Source: JACQFK01 sp964619955 (GTDB lineage Bacteria; Planctomycetota; MHYJ01; JACPRB01). From it: a stretch of DNA of 64,000 nt. The position numbers and the translations under genes were made by a program. This document shows positions 10,110 to 17,711 of the stretch, one piece after another. The notes beneath the pieces were generated by a model. The model worked only from the letters and a program-made list of their open reading frames with translations. It was not told where the DNA came from and ran no database searches. Position 1 is the stretch's first letter. Every line of letters starts with the position of its first letter. The stretch spans positions 60,150 to 124,149 of the forward strand of contig CAZUJF010000013.1 in the NCBI GenBank assembly GCA_964619955.1, written 5' to 3'.

Positions 10110-10331
10110 TCATGCACCCGGGGATGGAGGGGGCTGATCAAAGACCTTCACACCCGCTTTCAACATGCGATCGACCACCGCAAAGCTGGCTTCATCGTCT
10201 TCGATCAGAAGGACGGTGCGCTTCACAACATGGTACGGAAGACAAGCACCCTTCTTATCCTTCAGGAGGATCCAGTGGCCCTCTGCCCCACCAACCCAGA
10301 GGTATTCGTACTTTTCGATATCCTCCGCCAT
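10110..10331 (-). CDS. Hypothetical 73-residue protein
   Basis: Small protein starting MAEDIEKYEYLWVGG, with a beta-rich first half (HWILLKDKKGACLPYHVV), an acidic patch (LLIEDDEASFAVVDRMLKAG) and a Pro-rich end. Composition is less GC-rich than neighbouring genes but third positions still look coding. I do not recognise the family. It stands alone between hicB and the divergently placed FHA promoter. It could be a small regulatory or immunity-type protein; that is only a guess from size and setting. Confidence 0.5.
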   Translation of the reverse strand: MAEDIEKYEYLWVGGAEGHWILLKDKKGACLPYHVVKRTVLLIEDDEASFAVVDRMLKAGVKVFDQPPPSPGA

Positions 10332-10430
10332 GAGTCTCTCGTCCAGTAGTAGCCCGCCCCCCGGCCCGGGGGATCGAAAAACGAATCCAGTGTCTCCAGG
10401 ATGAGAGCGATGAATCTTCGGATTTTCGCC

Positions 10431-10458
10431 TTGACAATTATAATTTACAAGTTATAAC
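10431..10458 (+). promoter_or_regulatory. Near-consensus sigma-70 promoter with palindromic spacer
   Basis: TTGACA at 10431-10436, a 16-nt spacer and TATAAC at 10453-10458. This is the best housekeeping-type promoter in the window. The spacer contains the perfect palindrome AATTATAATT (10437-10446), and GTTATAAC (10451-10458) is also a palindrome overlapping the -10, so a repressor site is plausible. The predicted start near 10465 gives a leader of about 57 nt to the FHA gene, which has a GAGGGGGGAAGA ribosome site. The local AT richness stands out in this genome. Confidence 0.7.
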
Positions 10459-10521
10459 TACAGTGGTTGCTGGCGGCTTAGAGACCGCCGAGGTGTAGTC
10501 GAAGTACGAGAGGGGGGAAGA

Positions 10522-10827
10522 ATGCCGGCCATCTCCACGTCCACCATCCTGCGCCTCCACGGCGGGCCGCTCGCCGGGAAGGTCTTCGAAGTCCAGCAGG
10601 CCCTGCGCATCGGACGCCATCCCTTCAACGAAGTCTCCCTGGCCGACCCCGGCGTCTCCCGCTACCACTGCTGGCTCGTGCTCCGCGACGGGGTCCCCAT
10701 GCTCGAGGACCTCGCCAGCGCCAACGGCACCTTCGTCAACGGCGAACGCCTCCGCGCCCGGCACGCCCTGCAGCCCGGCGACCTCATCCGGGTGGGCGCC
10801 ACCGAATTCCTCTTCGGCGACGAATAG
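10522..10827 (+). CDS. Single-domain FHA protein
   Basis: 101 residues that are almost entirely one forkhead-associated domain: LRIGRHPFNEVSLADP (the GR loop), VSRYHCWL (SxxH phosphothreonine-binding core) and LASANGTFVNG. FHA domains bind phosphothreonine peptides, so this protein probably reads the output of Ser/Thr kinases such as the one encoded at 22634. No membrane segment or extra domain is present. The ATG follows an excellent ribosome site (GAGAGGGGGGAAGA) and a near-consensus promoter, suggesting strong and possibly repressor-controlled expression. Confidence 0.92.
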   Translation: MPAISTSTILRLHGGPLAGKVFEVQQALRIGRHPFNEVSLADPGVSRYHCWLVLRDGVPMLEDLASANGTFVNGERLRARHALQPGDLIRVGATEFLFGDE

Positions 10828-10840
10828 CGGACCCCGGCGT

Positions 10841-10944
10841 CCGGACGATCCGTCCCCCGTTCAGGCAGGTTCGGCGGGGCCCCCAACGCCCCCCGGTCCG
10901 GCGACAAACGTCGCGCTCGTCTGAACGGCCGCCGGATCGTCCGG
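10841..10944. repeat. Nested inverted-repeat element (104 nt)
   Basis: Outer arms CCGGACGATCCG (10841-10852) and CGGATCGTCCGG (10933-10944) are perfect 12-bp inverted repeats. Inside them CGTTCAG (10858-10864) pairs with CTGAACG (10921-10927), and GCGAC-AAAC-GTCGC (10901-10914) forms a terminal hairpin. Three co-centred helices make a structured RNA, a cruciform or a small TIR-bounded element plausible. It fills the gap between the FHA gene and the next gene. No T-run follows, so it is not a classical terminator. Confidence 0.6.
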
Positions 10945-10961
10945 TCCCGACACCGGCAGCT

Positions 10962-10967
10962 TATAAT
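10962..10967 (+). promoter_or_regulatory. -10 box TATAAT, near-leaderless gene
   Basis: Perfect TATAAT followed by 9 nt (GGGTCCCCC) and ATG at 10977, with no Shine-Dalgarno sequence. The transcription start is predicted 0-3 nt before the start codon. Confidence 0.6.
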
Positions 10968-10976
10968 GGGTCCCCC

Positions 10977-11348
10977 ATGACCGCTTCCAGCCCGGACGAG
11001 ACCGACCCCGACGCCTCCAATCGCACCCTGCTGCGCTGGACGCTCGCCCTGATCAGCTGGATGTTCGCCCTCTGGACCGGCGTCTTCGCCCTCGCCAGCG
11101 CCGCCCTGCCCGGCAGCCGCATCTCCTCCAGCCTGCTCTTCGCCCATGCCGCCGTCCTCGGCGCCGCCGGCTTCACCCTGGGCCGCCCCCGCCGCGGCGC
11201 CTGGCTCCTCACCCTGCTCGCCGCCCTGGGCTCCCTCGGCTTCGTCTCCCTCGACATCCACCTCCAGCAATACCAGGCCGCGGCCATCGACGGCTGCTAC
11301 CCCCTGCTCGCCCTCGTCATCGGCCTGCGCTGCCACCGGACGGGGTAG
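10977..11348 (+). CDS. Small hypothetical membrane protein
   Basis: 123 residues with a short polar N-terminus and about four hydrophobic helices: near 20-45 (WTLALISWMFALWTGVFALA), 52-68, 75-92 and 99-115. There are no recognisable catalytic motifs. It lies between the FHA gene and yidD on the same strand. The promoter and near-leaderless start indicate it is transcribed on its own. I do not recognise the family; the hydrophobic pattern supports a real integral membrane protein. Confidence 0.6.
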   Translation: MTASSPDETDPDASNRTLLRWTLALISWMFALWTGVFALASAALPGSRISSSLLFAHAAVLGAAGFTLGRPRRGAWLLTLLAALGSLGFVSLDIHLQQYQAAAIDGCYPLLALVIGLRCHRTG

Positions 11349-11414
11349 CCCGTAGCCGGTAGTTCGTAGCAGAAGCCGACGGCGCCGGGCTTGATGCCGC
11401 CCGCCCTGCGCCGC

Positions 11415-11420
11415 TACGAT
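11415..11420 (+). promoter_or_regulatory. -10 box TACGAT, leaderless yidD start
   Basis: TACGAT, CCTCCC and GTG at 11427 give the exact 6-nt spacing seen at several other genes here. This favours the GTG over the upstream TTG/ATG at 11391/11394, which have no ribosome site. The preceding 11349-11414 holds only a few CGTAGC-like direct repeats. Confidence 0.5.
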
Positions 11421-11426
11421 CCTCCC

Positions 11427-11759
11427 GTGGACGAAGCCCCGGCGCCGCCCCCCCGCCGCCGACCCTGGAAGCGGATCTTGATGGGTCTCGCCCTCTTCCT
11501 CCTCCTCGAATCCCTCCTCCCCGCCCGCTTCCAGCCCAGCGCCTGGGTCGCCATCGGCGCCTTGCGCGCCTACCAGGCCGTGCTCTCCCCGCTGCTGCAC
11601 TGGAGCGGCGCCCGCTGCCGCTATCGTCCCTCCTGCTCCGACTACGCCGTCGAGAGCTTCGCCCGCCACGGCACCCTGCGGGGCGTCTCCCGGACCGCCG
11701 GCCGCCTCTGGCGCTGCTCCCCCTCCGGCAGCGGCGGCTTCGATCCGGTCGTCCCTTGA
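11427..11759 (+). CDS. yidD: Membrane protein insertion efficiency factor YidD
   Basis: 110 residues from the proposed GTG (122 from the upstream TTG). The YidD core is unmistakable: LRAYQAVLSPLL, then CRYRPSCSDYAVESFARHG, LRGVSRTAGRLWRCSP and GGFDPV. YidD assists YidC-dependent insertion of inner-membrane proteins. A basic N-terminus (RRRPWKR) precedes an amphipathic or membrane helix (ILMGLALFLLLESLL), longer than in the usual 70-90 residue proteins. The usual partners (rpmH, rnpA, yidC) are not in this window, so this copy is detached from the canonical cluster. Confidence 0.93.
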   Translation: MDEAPAPPPRRRPWKRILMGLALFLLLESLLPARFQPSAWVAIGALRAYQAVLSPLLHWSGARCRYRPSCSDYAVESFARHGTLRGVSRTAGRLWRCSPSGSGGFDPVVP

Positions 11760-11792
11760 CGGAGCCGGGACGGGAGGGTACCATTAAGTACG

Positions 11793-11804
11793 AAACGTAC
11801 GTTT
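11793..11804. promoter_or_regulatory. Palindrome AAACGTACGTTT upstream of toxin-antitoxin pair
   Basis: A perfect 12-bp palindrome, overlapped by a GTACG-AAA-CGTAC repeat (11788-11800), sits 30 nt before the antitoxin start and just after a possible TACCAT -10 (11779-11784). Phd/YefM antitoxins autorepress by binding such palindromes, so this is a likely operator. Confidence 0.55.
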
Positions 11805-11834
11805 TGGACGTCACCAACCCCGGAGGCTTGGCCC

Positions 11835-12089
11835 ATGGCCCGACTCGCCGTCAGCAAGGTGCGCGAGGATCTATCGGAGATGCTCAACCGCGTGGCGTAC
11901 GGGCACGAGCGCATCGTCCTGGAACGCCGCGGGAAGAACGTGGCCGCCCTCGTCTCCATCGAGGACTTCGAGCTCCTGGAGCTGCTGGAGGACCAGGCGG
12001 ATCTGGTCGCCGCGCGGAAGGCGCTCGCCGAGGCCAAGGGAGGCAAACTCATCGCCTGGAAGGACCTCAAGCGGAAGCTCGGACTCTAG
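11835..12089 (+). CDS. Phd/YefM family antitoxin
   Basis: 84 residues. MARLAVSKVREDLSEMLNRV followed by YGHERIVLERRGKNVAALV and SIEDFELLELLED matches the Phd/YefM fold, an N-terminal DNA-binding and dimerisation domain. The variable C-terminal helix (LVAARKALAEAKGGKLIAWKD) would wrap the toxin. Its stop is 3 nt before the GTG of a RelE-type toxin, the standard order with antitoxin first. A 12-bp palindrome upstream is the probable autoregulatory operator. Confidence 0.92.
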   Translation: MARLAVSKVREDLSEMLNRVAYGHERIVLERRGKNVAALVSIEDFELLELLEDQADLVAARKALAEAKGGKLIAWKDLKRKLGL

Positions 12090-12092
12090 GCC

Positions 12093-12350
12093 GTGGCCTA
12101 CGTCATCCACTTCACCCCCGCCGCCGCGCGCCAGCTCGGGCGGATGGACAACCCGATCCGAAGGCGCATCGCCGGCGCGATCGACGGCTTGATGGAGGAT
12201 CCCCGGCCTTCGGGGGTGAAAAAGTTGTCCGGCCCCGGGGACTTCTGGCGCATCCGCGTAGGGGACTACCGGATCGTCTACCAGATCCACGATCACAAGC
12301 TCATCATCGTCATCGTGACCCTGGGACATCGCGGCGACGTCTACCGTTGA
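12093..12350 (+). CDS. RelE/ParE family toxin
   Basis: 85 residues from a GTG. YVIHFTPAAARQLGRMDNPI, RRRIAGAIDGLMEDPRPSG, KKLSGPGDFWRIRVGDYRIVY and a strand-rich IIVIVTLGHRGDVYR are all typical of RelE-type toxins, which cut mRNA in the ribosomal A site. The basic and aromatic residues expected for RelE activity (KKL, WRIR, YRIVY, HR..VY) are present, so it looks intact. It is translated from the same mRNA as the antitoxin just upstream. Confidence 0.92.
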   Translation: MAYVIHFTPAAARQLGRMDNPIRRRIAGAIDGLMEDPRPSGVKKLSGPGDFWRIRVGDYRIVYQIHDHKLIIVIVTLGHRGDVYR

Positions 12351-12444
12351 CCGGACCCGGTCCCCTCCCCCCGCACCGCCCCCACTCGGGGTGGACTTTT
12401 CCCAGCCCACTCATTAATCTCTACACCCTGACGAGGAAATGAAC

Positions 12445-13614
12445 ATGGACCACGAATTCGCGACCCGGGCGATCCATGCCGGACAGCCCACCGACGAGCA
12501 GACCGGCGCGGTCTCCTTCCCGATCTACCAGACCTCCACCTACGGCCAGGAGATGCCCGGCGTCAACAAGGGCTACGTCTACGCCCGCACCGGCAACCCC
12601 ACCCGCACCGCGCTCGAGGAGTGCCTGGCCTCCCTCGAAGACGCCAAGTTCTGCTTCAGCGCCTCCAGCGGCATGGCCGCCATCAACAACATCCTGAACC
12701 TCCTCCAGGCCGGCGACCACGTCGTCACCTGCCAGGACCTCTACGGCGGCGCCTACCGCATCTTCACGAAGCTCTACGCCAAGTTCGGCGTCAAGTTCAC
12801 GTTCGTCGACGCCACGAACCTCTCGAACATCGAGAAGGCCTTCACCCCCCAGACGAAGATGCTCTGGCTCGAGACCCCGTCCAACCCCCTGCTCCGCATC
12901 ATCGACCTCGCCGGCGCGTCGAAGATCGGCAAGAAACACGGCGCCATCGTCGTTGCCGACAACACCTTCGCCTCGCCCTACCTCCAGTCGCCCCTCAAGC
13001 TCGGGGCGGACATCGTCATGCACTCGACCACGAAGTACATCAACGGACACTCCGACGTGCTCGGCGGCGCCTGCCTCACCAACCGCGAGGACCTCGCCGA
13101 GCAGCTCCGCTTCTTCCAGAACTGCGTCGGCGCCGTGCCCGCCCCCATGGACTGCTTCCTCAACCTCCGCGGCATCAAGACCCTGCCCATCCGCATGGAC
13201 CGGCACTGCGACAACGCCGTGAGCATCGCGGACTTCCTCAAGGACCACCCCAAGGTCGCGAAGATCTACTTCCCCGGCCTGCCCACGCACCCGGGCCACG
13301 AGATCGCCAAGCGCCAGATGAAGGCCTTCGGCGCCATGGTCTCCTTCGAGATCAAGGCCGACCTCGAGCAGACGCGCAAGTTCACGTCCACCATCGAGCT
13401 CTGGACCCTCGCCGAGTCGCTGGGCGGCGTGAAGTCGCTGCTCTGCCATCCGCCCACCATGACCCACGCGGCCGTCGACCCCGCCATGAGGCGCCAGGTC
13501 GGCATCTCCGACAGCCTCATCCGGCTCTCCGTGGGCCTCGAGGACGTGCGGGACCTCATCAAGGACCTCGACCAGGCCCTCGCGAAGGTGGGCTCCCCCG
13601 TGGCGGTGGCATGA
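12445..13614 (+). CDS. metB: Cystathionine gamma-synthase / O-acylhomoserine sulfhydrylase family
   Basis: 389 residues, a PLP-dependent trans-sulfuration enzyme. Visible motifs: FATRAIHAGQ, SSGMAAI (PLP phosphate contact), VVADNTFASPYLQ (cofactor Asp), the Schiff-base lysine in HSTTKYINGHSD, and FLNLRGIKTLPIR. It would join O-acylhomoserine to cysteine or sulfide on the way to methionine. The motifs do not separate synthase, sulfhydrylase and gamma-lyase, but overlap with homoserine dehydrogenase favours biosynthesis. The second of two in-frame ATGs (12439, 12445) is chosen because GAGG then sits 8 nt away instead of 2 nt. Confidence 0.88.
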   Translation: MDHEFATRAIHAGQPTDEQTGAVSFPIYQTSTYGQEMPGVNKGYVYARTGNPTRTALEECLASLEDAKFCFSASSGMAAINNILNLLQAGDHVVTCQDLYGGAYRIFTKLYAKFGVKFTFVDATNLSNIEKAFTPQTKMLWLETPSNPLLRIIDLAGASKIGKKHGAIVVADNTFASPYLQSPLKLGADIVMHSTTKYINGHSDVLGGACLTNREDLAEQLRFFQNCVGAVPAPMDCFLNLRGIKTLPIRMDRHCDNAVSIADFLKDHPKVAKIYFPGLPTHPGHEIAKRQMKAFGAMVSFEIKADLEQTRKFTSTIELWTLAESLGGVKSLLCHPPTMTHAAVDPAMRRQVGISDSLIRLSVGLEDVRDLIKDLDQALAKVGSPVAVA

Positions 13615-14894
13615 GAAGCGTCGCCCTCGGACTGCTCGGCTGCGGCACCGTCGGCAGCGGCCTCGTCGAACTCCTCCAGCGGAACAAGACCCTGATCGCC
13701 GACCGCACGGGGCTGGAGATCGTCATCCGCCGCGTCCTCGTGCGCGATCCGCGCAAGGAACGCCCGCTGGATCCCGCCCTGCTCACGACCGACCCGGCCG
13801 CCATCCTCGATGCGAAGGACGTCGACCTCGTCGTGGAGCTCATGGGCGGCGTCGAGCCCGCGAAGGCCCACGTGACCCGCGCGCTCCGCAACCGCAAGAG
13901 CGTCGTCACGGCGAACAAGGCCCTCATGGCCGCCTGCGGCTCCGAACTCCTGCGCCTCGCCGCCGAACAGCGCGTCTGGCTCGGCTTCGAGGCCTCCGTC
14001 TGCGCCGGCATCCCCATCCTGCGCGCCCTCGAGGCGGGCCTCGTCGGCAACCGCATCTCGATGCTCGTCGGCATCGTCAACGGCACCACGAACTTCATGC
14101 TCACCAAGATGGGCGAGGAGCGCTGGTCCTTCGCCAAGGCCCTCGTCGAGGCGCAGCGCCGCGGCTTCGCCGAGGCCGACCCGACCCTCGACCTCGACGG
14201 CATCGACTCCGCCCAGAAGCTCCAGCTGCTCGCCGAGATCGCCTTCGGCGTGCGCCTCGACGGCAGGAAATTCCCCGTCGAGGGCATCCGCCAGATCGAG
14301 GACGAGGACCTGCGCACCGCGGCCGAACTCGGCTTCGTCGTGCGCCACCTCGCCATCGCGAAGGACCTCGGCGCCACGCTCGACCTGCGCGTGCATCCCG
14401 CCCTGCTCCCCAAGACGCACCCGCTCGCCCACGTGCGCGACGAGTTCAACAGCGTGCTCGTGCGCGGCGACGCCATCGACGAGATGATCTTCACCGGCAA
14501 GGGCGCGGGCGCGCTGCCGACCGCCAGCGCCGTGCTCGCGGACGTCATCGAGATCGCCCGCGACGGCGCCGCCGACAAGGGGCCGTCCTGGCACGTCCCG
14601 AACAAGGACGACAAGCCGCTCGCCCCCGACCTCGAGTGCCGCTACTACCTGCGCTTCCCGATCAAGGACGTGCCCGGCGTGATCGGCATGATCACCACCG
14701 CGCTCGGCAGCGCGGGGATCTCCATCTCCCACGCCGCCGCGACGCTCGTGGAGGGCAAGCCGGATCTCGGCAACGTCAAGATCCTCGCCCACCGCACGAA
14801 GGAGTCCGCGCTGCGCAAGGCCCTCGCCGAGATCGCGAAGCTGCCCGTGCTCGCCTCCAAACCGGTCGTGTTGCGGATCTTCGAGGAGGGTTAA
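13611..14894 (+). CDS. hom: Homoserine dehydrogenase
   Basis: 427 residues. An N-terminal NAD(P) fold (LGLLGCGTVGSGL), VVTANKALMA, GIVNGTTNFML and the catalytic region TLDLDGIDSAQKLQLLAE are followed by a C-terminal ACT domain (YYLRFPIKDVPGVIGMITT) that usually gives allosteric control. It reduces aspartate semialdehyde to homoserine, the precursor of methionine and threonine. The ATG overlaps the metB stop (ATGA), so the two are translationally coupled and together form a methionine branch. Confidence 0.95.
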   Translation: MRSVALGLLGCGTVGSGLVELLQRNKTLIADRTGLEIVIRRVLVRDPRKERPLDPALLTTDPAAILDAKDVDLVVELMGGVEPAKAHVTRALRNRKSVVTANKALMAACGSELLRLAAEQRVWLGFEASVCAGIPILRALEAGLVGNRISMLVGIVNGTTNFMLTKMGEERWSFAKALVEAQRRGFAEADPTLDLDGIDSAQKLQLLAEIAFGVRLDGRKFPVEGIRQIEDEDLRTAAELGFVVRHLAIAKDLGATLDLRVHPALLPKTHPLAHVRDEFNSVLVRGDAIDEMIFTGKGAGALPTASAVLADVIEIARDGAADKGPSWHVPNKDDKPLAPDLECRYYLRFPIKDVPGVIGMITTALGSAGISISHAAATLVEGKPDLGNVKILAHRTKESALRKALAEIAKLPVLASKPVVLRIFEEG

Positions 14895-14902
14895 CCCCCT
14901 CC
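14885..14902 (+). promoter_or_regulatory. Hairpin at hom stop / ABC ATPase start
   Basis: GGAGGG (14885-14890), TTAACC and CCCTCC (14897-14902) pair perfectly across the hom stop codon. GGAGGG is the only Shine-Dalgarno-like sequence near the following GTG at 14910 and would be hidden in the stem until ribosomes finishing hom open it. This suggests translational coupling; it is an inference from sequence. Confidence 0.4.
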
Positions 14903-14909
14903 GCGTATC

Positions 14910-15695
14910 GTGAGCGACGCCGCAGCCCCGCCCGTGCTGAGCCTGAGGGACGTCTCCAAGACGTTCCCCTCCAAGCAGGGCTCCGTCCAGGCCCTGGCCG
15001 ACATCAGCCTCGACGTCGCCCCGCGCGAGGTCGTCTGCATCCTCGGCCCCTCCGGCGGCGGCAAGACCACCCTGCTCAACCTCATGGCCGGGCTCGAACG
15101 CCCCACCGAGGGCGAGGTCGCGTGCAACGGCGTGCCCGTCACGGGACCGGGCGCGGACCGCGTCGTCATCTTCCAGGAGCTCGCCCTCTTCCCCTGGCTG
15201 AACGTGCTGGGCAACGTCACGTTCGGCCTCAAGATGAAGGGCGTCGCCCGCATGGAACGCAAGAGCCGCGCGCTCGAGGCGCTCGAGCTCGTCCACCTCA
15301 CGCGCTTCAAGCATGCCTACCTCCACCAGCTGTCCGGCGGCATGAAGCAGCGCGTGGCGTTCGCGCGCGCGCTCGTCATCGACCCGGCCATCCTGCTGCT
15401 CGACGAGCCGTTCGGGGCGCTGGACCCGGAGACCAAGGACGTGCTGCTCAACGAGGTCCAGGAGATCCTGGAGAAGACCCACAAGTCGATCGTCTTCGTC
15501 ACGCACAACGTCCGCGAGGCCGTCACGCTCGGCGACCGCGTCATCCTGCTCTCGTCCAACCCCGGCCGCATCAAGCGCGACTTCCGCGTGGAGCTGCCGC
15601 GGCCCCGCAAGATCGACGACGCCGGCGTCATCGACCTCTCGGAGGTGATCCTCTCGGATCTGCGCGGCGCGGCCCGCAACGGGAAGGGCGACTGA
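14910..15695 (+). CDS. ABC transporter ATP-binding protein, nitrate/sulfonate/taurine type
   Basis: 261 residues from a GTG. Walker A GPSGGGKTT (about 46-54), FQELALFPWLNVLGNV (Q-loop), signature LSGGMKQRVAFARA, Walker B ILLLDEPFGALD and the H-loop FVTHNVREA are intact. The pattern belongs to the SsuB/TauB/NrtD group that energises uptake of sulfonates, taurine, nitrate or thiamine precursors. Its permease follows after 1 nt. No periplasmic binding protein is nearby. The methionine genes upstream and a sulfite reductase 4.6 kb away make a sulfur source the best guess. Confidence 0.9.
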   Translation: MSDAAAPPVLSLRDVSKTFPSKQGSVQALADISLDVAPREVVCILGPSGGGKTTLLNLMAGLERPTEGEVACNGVPVTGPGADRVVIFQELALFPWLNVLGNVTFGLKMKGVARMERKSRALEALELVHLTRFKHAYLHQLSGGMKQRVAFARALVIDPAILLLDEPFGALDPETKDVLLNEVQEILEKTHKSIVFVTHNVREAVTLGDRVILLSSNPGRIKRDFRVELPRPRKIDDAGVIDLSEVILSDLRGAARNGKGD

Positions 15696-15696
15696 G

Positions 15697-16461
15697 ATGC
15701 CCGTTCTCGTGCGACGTCTCCTCTTCGTGGCCGCCGGCCTCCTGGCCTGGCAGCTGTTCTCGTGGCTGCACCTGCTTCCCGAGGCGGTCCTGCCCTCCCC
15801 GCTGAAAGTGGCGGCCGCCCTGGCCGAGGGGCTCGGCGACCGGGGCTACTTCGGCGCCCTGCTCCTGAGCGCCCGCCGCATCGCGCTGGGCTACGCGATC
15901 TCCATCGTCGCCGGCGTCGCGCTGGGGACCTGCCTGGCCTGGTGGCGCAGCCTCGACGACGTCGTCGGCTCCGGCCTCGTCTCGCTCCAGTCCCTCCCGA
16001 GCGTCTGCTGGTTCCCGCTCGCCTTCCTCTGGTTCGGCGAGGGCGAGGGCGCCATCCTCTTCGTGGTCATCCTCGGCGCGATCCTCTCCATCACGATCGC
16101 CACCTCGAGCGGCATCCGCAACGTCCCGCCGCTGCTCATCCAGGCGGCGCGGACCATGGGCGCCCGCGGCTTCGCCCTGCACCGCTACGTGACGCTGCCC
16201 GCGGCGCTGCCCTCCATCCTCGGCGGCATGAAACTCGGCTGGGCCTTCGCCTGGCGCGCGCTCATGGCGGGCGAGATCCTCTTCGCCACCCTCGACCGCG
16301 GCCTGGGCTATCACCTCGCCGTCGGACAGAAGGCCAAGGACATGTCCCAGATCCTCGCCGTGATGCTGCTCATCGTGCTGCTCGGCGTCCTGGTCGACCT
16401 GCTGCTCTTCGGCCTGCTCGAACGACGGCTCCGCGAACGCTGGGGCCTGCAGAAATCGTAA
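15697..16461 (+). CDS. ABC transporter permease, SsuC/TauC type
   Basis: 254 residues with six predicted membrane helices and the BPD-transporter EAA-like loop (AARTMGARGFALHRYVTLPA, then LPSILGGMKLGW), followed by AWRALMAGEI. It pairs with the ATPase directly upstream. The substrate is not set by sequence; sulfonate or another oxidised sulfur compound fits the neighbourhood, with nitrate as the main alternative. The cognate binding protein must be elsewhere or be absent. Confidence 0.9.
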   Translation: MPVLVRRLLFVAAGLLAWQLFSWLHLLPEAVLPSPLKVAAALAEGLGDRGYFGALLLSARRIALGYAISIVAGVALGTCLAWWRSLDDVVGSGLVSLQSLPSVCWFPLAFLWFGEGEGAILFVVILGAILSITIATSSGIRNVPPLLIQAARTMGARGFALHRYVTLPAALPSILGGMKLGWAFAWRALMAGEILFATLDRGLGYHLAVGQKAKDMSQILAVMLLIVLLGVLVDLLLFGLLERRLRERWGLQKS

Positions 16462-16472
16462 GGGGGCTTCGC

Positions 16473-17711
16473 ATGACGCTTTCCTGGCTGCTCGCCCTCG
16501 TCCTCGCGGCCCAGGCGGACGACGTCCTCCGCTTCGACAAGAACGACTGGCCCTGCTGGCGCGGGCCGCGCGGGGACGGCTCGGCGCAGGCCGATCCGCC
16601 GCCGCCCCTCACCTGGAGCGCGACGGAGCACGTCCTCTGGAAGTCCCCCGTCCCCGGCCGCGCCCACGGCTCGCCCATCGTCGTCGGCGCCCGCGTCTAC
16701 CTCGCCGCCTGCGACGAGACGAAGAACTCGCAATCCATCCTGTGTTTCGACCGCGCCTCGGGCAAACCGCTCTGGGAGACCGAGGTGCACGCCGCCGGGG
16801 CCATGCACAAGAACAAGAAGGCGAGCGCGGCCTCGGGCACGCCCGCCTGCGACGGGGAGCGGATCTTCATCAACTTCGCGAACCAGGACGCGGTCGTCAC
16901 CACCGCCCTCAGCCGGGAGGGCAAACAACTCTGGCAGACCCGGCTCTGCGAATACCAGATCCACCAGGGCTACGCCTCCTCCCCCGCCCTCTACAAGCAT
17001 CTCGTGCTCGTCTCGGCGGACCACAAGGGCGGCGGCGCGGTCGCGGCCCTGGACCGCAAGAGCGGCGCGATCGTGTGGACGCGCGAGCGCCCCAAGGCGC
17101 CGAACTACACCTCGCCGCACGTCCTGACCCTCGGCGGCAGGGACCAGCTCATCCTGACCGGCTGCGACGTGGTCTCGAGCTATGATCCGCTCACGGGAAA
17201 GACCCTCTGGGAGGCGCCGGGCGGGACGACGGAGTGCGTCACCTCGACCGTCAGCGACGGCACCCACGTCTTCACGAGCGGCGGCTATCCCAAGAACCAC
17301 CTCGCCGCGATGCTCGCCGACGGCTCCGGGAAGATCGCCTGGGAGGCCAAGGACCGGGTCTACGTCCCGTCCTTCGTGATCCGCGACGGCCACCTCTACG
17401 GGGTGCTCGACGACGGCTTCGCCGCCTGCTGGAACGCCGCCACGGGCAAACAGCTCTGGAAGCAGCGCCTCGGCGGGACCTTCAGCGCCTCGGTCGTCCT
17501 GGTCGGCGAGCGGCTCTATGCCACCAACGAAGCGGGCGGGACCTGGGTCTTCGCGGCGAGCCCGGACAAGTACACGGAACTCGCGGCGGGCAAACTCGGG
17601 GACGAGGCCTTCGGGACGCCGACGATCTGCGGCGGCCGCGTCTACACGCGGGTCGCCCACAAGGTCGACGGCCGCCGCCAGGAGTTCCTCTACGCCCTGG
17701 GAAATAACTAA
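16473..17711 (+). CDS. Exported PQQ-like beta-propeller protein
   Basis: 412 residues. A short signal peptide (MTLSWLLALVLAAQA) precedes DWPCWRGPRGDG, a signature of planctomycete 'outer membrane biogenesis BamB-like' propeller proteins, and repeated blade motifs such as LCFDRASGKPLWETEV, VAALDRKSGAIVW and YDPLTGKTLWE. Whether it binds PQQ is not evident. The start at 16473 has AGGGGG 6 nt upstream and follows the permease by 11 nt. Two related propellers lie at 55190 and 59366. Its role is unknown; family members act in the periplasm or outer membrane. Confidence 0.85.
   Translation: MTLSWLLALVLAAQADDVLRFDKNDWPCWRGPRGDGSAQADPPPPLTWSATEHVLWKSPVPGRAHGSPIVVGARVYLAACDETKNSQSILCFDRASGKPLWETEVHAAGAMHKNKKASAASGTPACDGERIFINFANQDAVVTTALSREGKQLWQTRLCEYQIHQGYASSPALYKHLVLVSADHKGGGAVAALDRKSGAIVWTRERPKAPNYTSPHVLTLGGRDQLILTGCDVVSSYDPLTGKTLWEAPGGTTECVTSTVSDGTHVFTSGGYPKNHLAAMLADGSGKIAWEAKDRVYVPSFVIRDGHLYGVLDDGFAACWNAATGKQLWKQRLGGTFSASVVLVGERLYATNEAGGTWVFAASPDKYTELAAGKLGDEAFGTPTICGGRVYTRVAHKVDGRRQEFLYALGNN

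Noticed and set aside
11349..11414. CGTAGC-like repeats as an array
   Set aside because: Only four imperfect, irregularly spaced units; likely chance in a short spacer.
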